Positions 32,562 through 33,761 of a stretch of DNA of 33,761 bases are shown here, in pieces; position 1 is the first letter of the stretch; every line of letters begins with the position of its first letter. Origin of the DNA: Bacteroidota bacterium. GTDB taxonomy: Bacteria; Bacteroidota; Bacteroidia; Flavobacteriales; Flavobacteriaceae. The notes beneath the pieces are model-generated. The model was given only the letters and a program-made list of their open reading frames with translations. It was not told where the DNA came from and did no database searches. The stretch is taken from positions 1 to 33,761 of the forward strand of contig SMXJ01000111.1 of assembly GCA_004356305.1 (NCBI GenBank), in the 5' to 3' direction. The position numbers were made by a program, and so were the translations under genes.

Positions 32562-33761
32562 ATGAGAGATTTATTTGATAAAATTTACAAGGACAAAGGC
32601 CCTTTGGGGAAATGGGCTGAAGTGGCCGAAGGATATTTCGTTTTTCCTAAATTAGAAGGACCCATTTCCAACCGTATGAAATTCAACGGGAAAGAGGTAA
32701 TTACCTGGAGTGTAAATGATTATCTGGGGCTGGCCAATCACCCCGAAGTGAGGAAGGTTGACGCCGAGGCTGGAGCTAAATACGGATCGGCTTACCCAAT
32801 GGGTGCTCGTATGATGAGTGGACATACAGATCTTCACGAACAATTACAGGACGAATTGGCTGCCTTCGTGAGTAAAGATGCGGCTTATTTGCTCAATTTT
32901 GGTTATCAAGGAATGGTTTCTACCATCGATGCCTTGGTTTCAAAAGATGATGTGATCGTATATGATGTGGATGCCCATGCTTGCATAATCGATGGAGTGC
33001 GTTTGCATTTAGGGCAACGCTTCACCTACAGACATAACGATTTGGAAAGTATCGAGAAGAACTTGAAACGTGCCGAGAAGGTTGCTGCGAAAACAGGTGG
33101 AGGTATTCTATTAATTACGGAAGGAGTTTTTGGGATGCGAGGGGAGCAAGGCAATTTAAAAGAAATAGTTGCTTTAAAGAAAAAATATAATTTTCGTTTT
33201 TTTGTTGATGATGCTCACGGTTTTGGAACTCTTGGTAAAACAGGGGCAGGGGCAGGTGAGGAGCAAGGGGTGCAAGATGATATCGATGTGTATTTCGCGA
33301 CGTTTGCCAAAGCGATGGCTAGCACCGGAGCCTTTATTGCCGCTGATGAAGAGATCATCAATTATTTAAAATATAATTTACGCTCTCAGATGTTTGCTAA
33401 ATCATTGCAAATGCAATTGGTAGTTGGAGTTTTAAAGCGTTTGGATATGATACGCTCAAGTACCAACTTCAAGGATAAACTTTGGAAAAATGTAAATGCG
33501 TTACAAGGCGGCTTGCGTGAACGGGGATTCGATCTGGGGACCACTCAAAGTTGTGTGACACCGGTCTATCTAAAAGGATCTGTGCCTGAAGCCATGGCTT
33601 TGGTAAAAGACTTACGTGAAAACTATGGTGTTTTCACTTCTATTGTTGTATACCCGGTTGTTCCAAAAGGACTCATTTTATTGCGTATGATCCCAACTGC
33701 ATCACATACCATACAGGATATTGAACAAACCTTAGAAGCCTTCTCTGCCATTCGGGAACGA
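32562..33761 (+). CDS. Alpha-oxoamine synthase, probable serine palmitoyltransferase; 3'-truncated
   Basis: The frame is open from ATG 32562 to the last base: 400 codons, so perhaps 15-30 residues are missing. The family (serine palmitoyltransferase, KBL, BioF) condenses an acyl-CoA with an amino acid using PLP. Visible marks are WSVNDYLGLANHPEV, the PLP-stacking His in DVDAHACIIDGVR, DDAHGFGTLGKTGAG and the Schiff-base Lys250 in FATFAKAMAS. Bacteroidota make sphingolipids, and this flavobacterial branch is usually taken as SPT, which joins palmitoyl-CoA and L-serine; KBL or BioF remain possible because no kdsC-like context or bio/tdh genes are near. Cytosolic. A PLP enzyme that may use serine precedes it, but with a terminator between. 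Confidence 0.88.
   Translation, partial: MRDLFDKIYKDKGPLGKWAEVAEGYFVFPKLEGPISNRMKFNGKEVITWSVNDYLGLANHPEVRKVDAEAGAKYGSAYPMGARMMSGHTDLHEQLQDELAAFVSKDAAYLLNFGYQGMVSTIDALVSKDDVIVYDVDAHACIIDGVRLHLGQRFTYRHNDLESIEKNLKRAEKVAAKTGGGILLITEGVFGMRGEQGNLKEIVALKKKYNFRFFVDDAHGFGTLGKTGAGAGEEQGVQDDIDVYFATFAKAMASTGAFIAADEEIINYLKYNLRSQMFAKSLQMQLVVGVLKRLDMIRSSTNFKDKLWKNVNALQGGLRERGFDLGTTQSCVTPVYLKGSVPEAMALVKDLRENYGVFTSIVVYPVVPKGLILLRMIPTASHTIQDIEQTLEAFSAIRER

Noticed and set aside
1-33761. Defence island, prophage, integron or insertion sequence
   Set aside because: No transposase, integrase, nuclease/toxin pair, reverse transcriptase or phage structural gene is visible on either strand.

Overview
The window looks like a chromosomal segment of a marine-type member of Flavobacteriaceae (Bacteroidota). 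The reasons are family-typical genes (DUF4290, DUF2911, an OMP_b-brl_3 TonB-type receptor, a fused ResB-CcsA protein, an alpha-oxoamine synthase of the flavobacterial type), near absence of Shine-Dalgarno sequences before start codons, and several intergenic promoters of the Bacteroidota form TTG-N17-22-TAnnTTTG. I see no rRNA, tRNA, CRISPR array, insertion sequence, prophage or recognisable defence island; gene content is mostly core and conserved accessory.

Layout. 1-1.9 kb (+): 3' part of a DUF4290 gene and murA, whose active-site Cys is replaced by Asp. 1.9-3.8 kb (-): a signal-peptide/coiled-coil/one-TM protein, a Fer4_19-type ferredoxin-like protein and a NIP-like aquaporin. 3.9-5.2 kb (+): a DUF2911 protein and a 47-residue DUF5679 zinc ribbon. 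5.4-9.8 kb (-): a likely unit of a large secreted PIG-L deacetylase, a 42-residue single-TM protein and a sodium:solute symporter. 9.9-13.7 kb (-): lipoprotein, Maf nucleotide pyrophosphatase, UbiA prenyltransferase, KdsC-type phosphatase and a Rossmann/DUF2520 protein, the last three overlapping. 13.9-17.1 kb (+): ccsBA for cytochrome c maturation. 17.1-20.05 kb (-): a 7TM receptor ending in a LuxR-like helix-turn-helix, and fumC. 20.2-20.4 kb (+): a 57-residue membrane protein. 20.4-27.0 kb (-): an outer-membrane receptor, arsC, an unknown, a HAD phosphatase, an exported amidohydrolase and prfB. 27.4-33.8 kb (+): an unknown secreted protein, threonine aldolase, a lipoprotein S9 oligopeptidase, a CBS/cysteine-synthase-like enzyme and a serine-palmitoyltransferase-like enzyme cut by the window end.

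The most notable points are: (1) an intact programmed +1 frameshift site in prfB, including a perfect AGGAGG, in a lineage that hardly uses that signal for initiation; (2) two degenerate heptamer tandem arrays, each starting on the stop codon of a minus-strand gene (PIG-L and ubiA); (3) the membrane-tethered LuxR-like regulator; (4) the PIG-L/microprotein/symporter unit, with a long coiled-coil insertion in the symporter; (5) several short genes that ordinary length cut-offs would miss. I found no convincing evidence for a wholly new multi-gene system.
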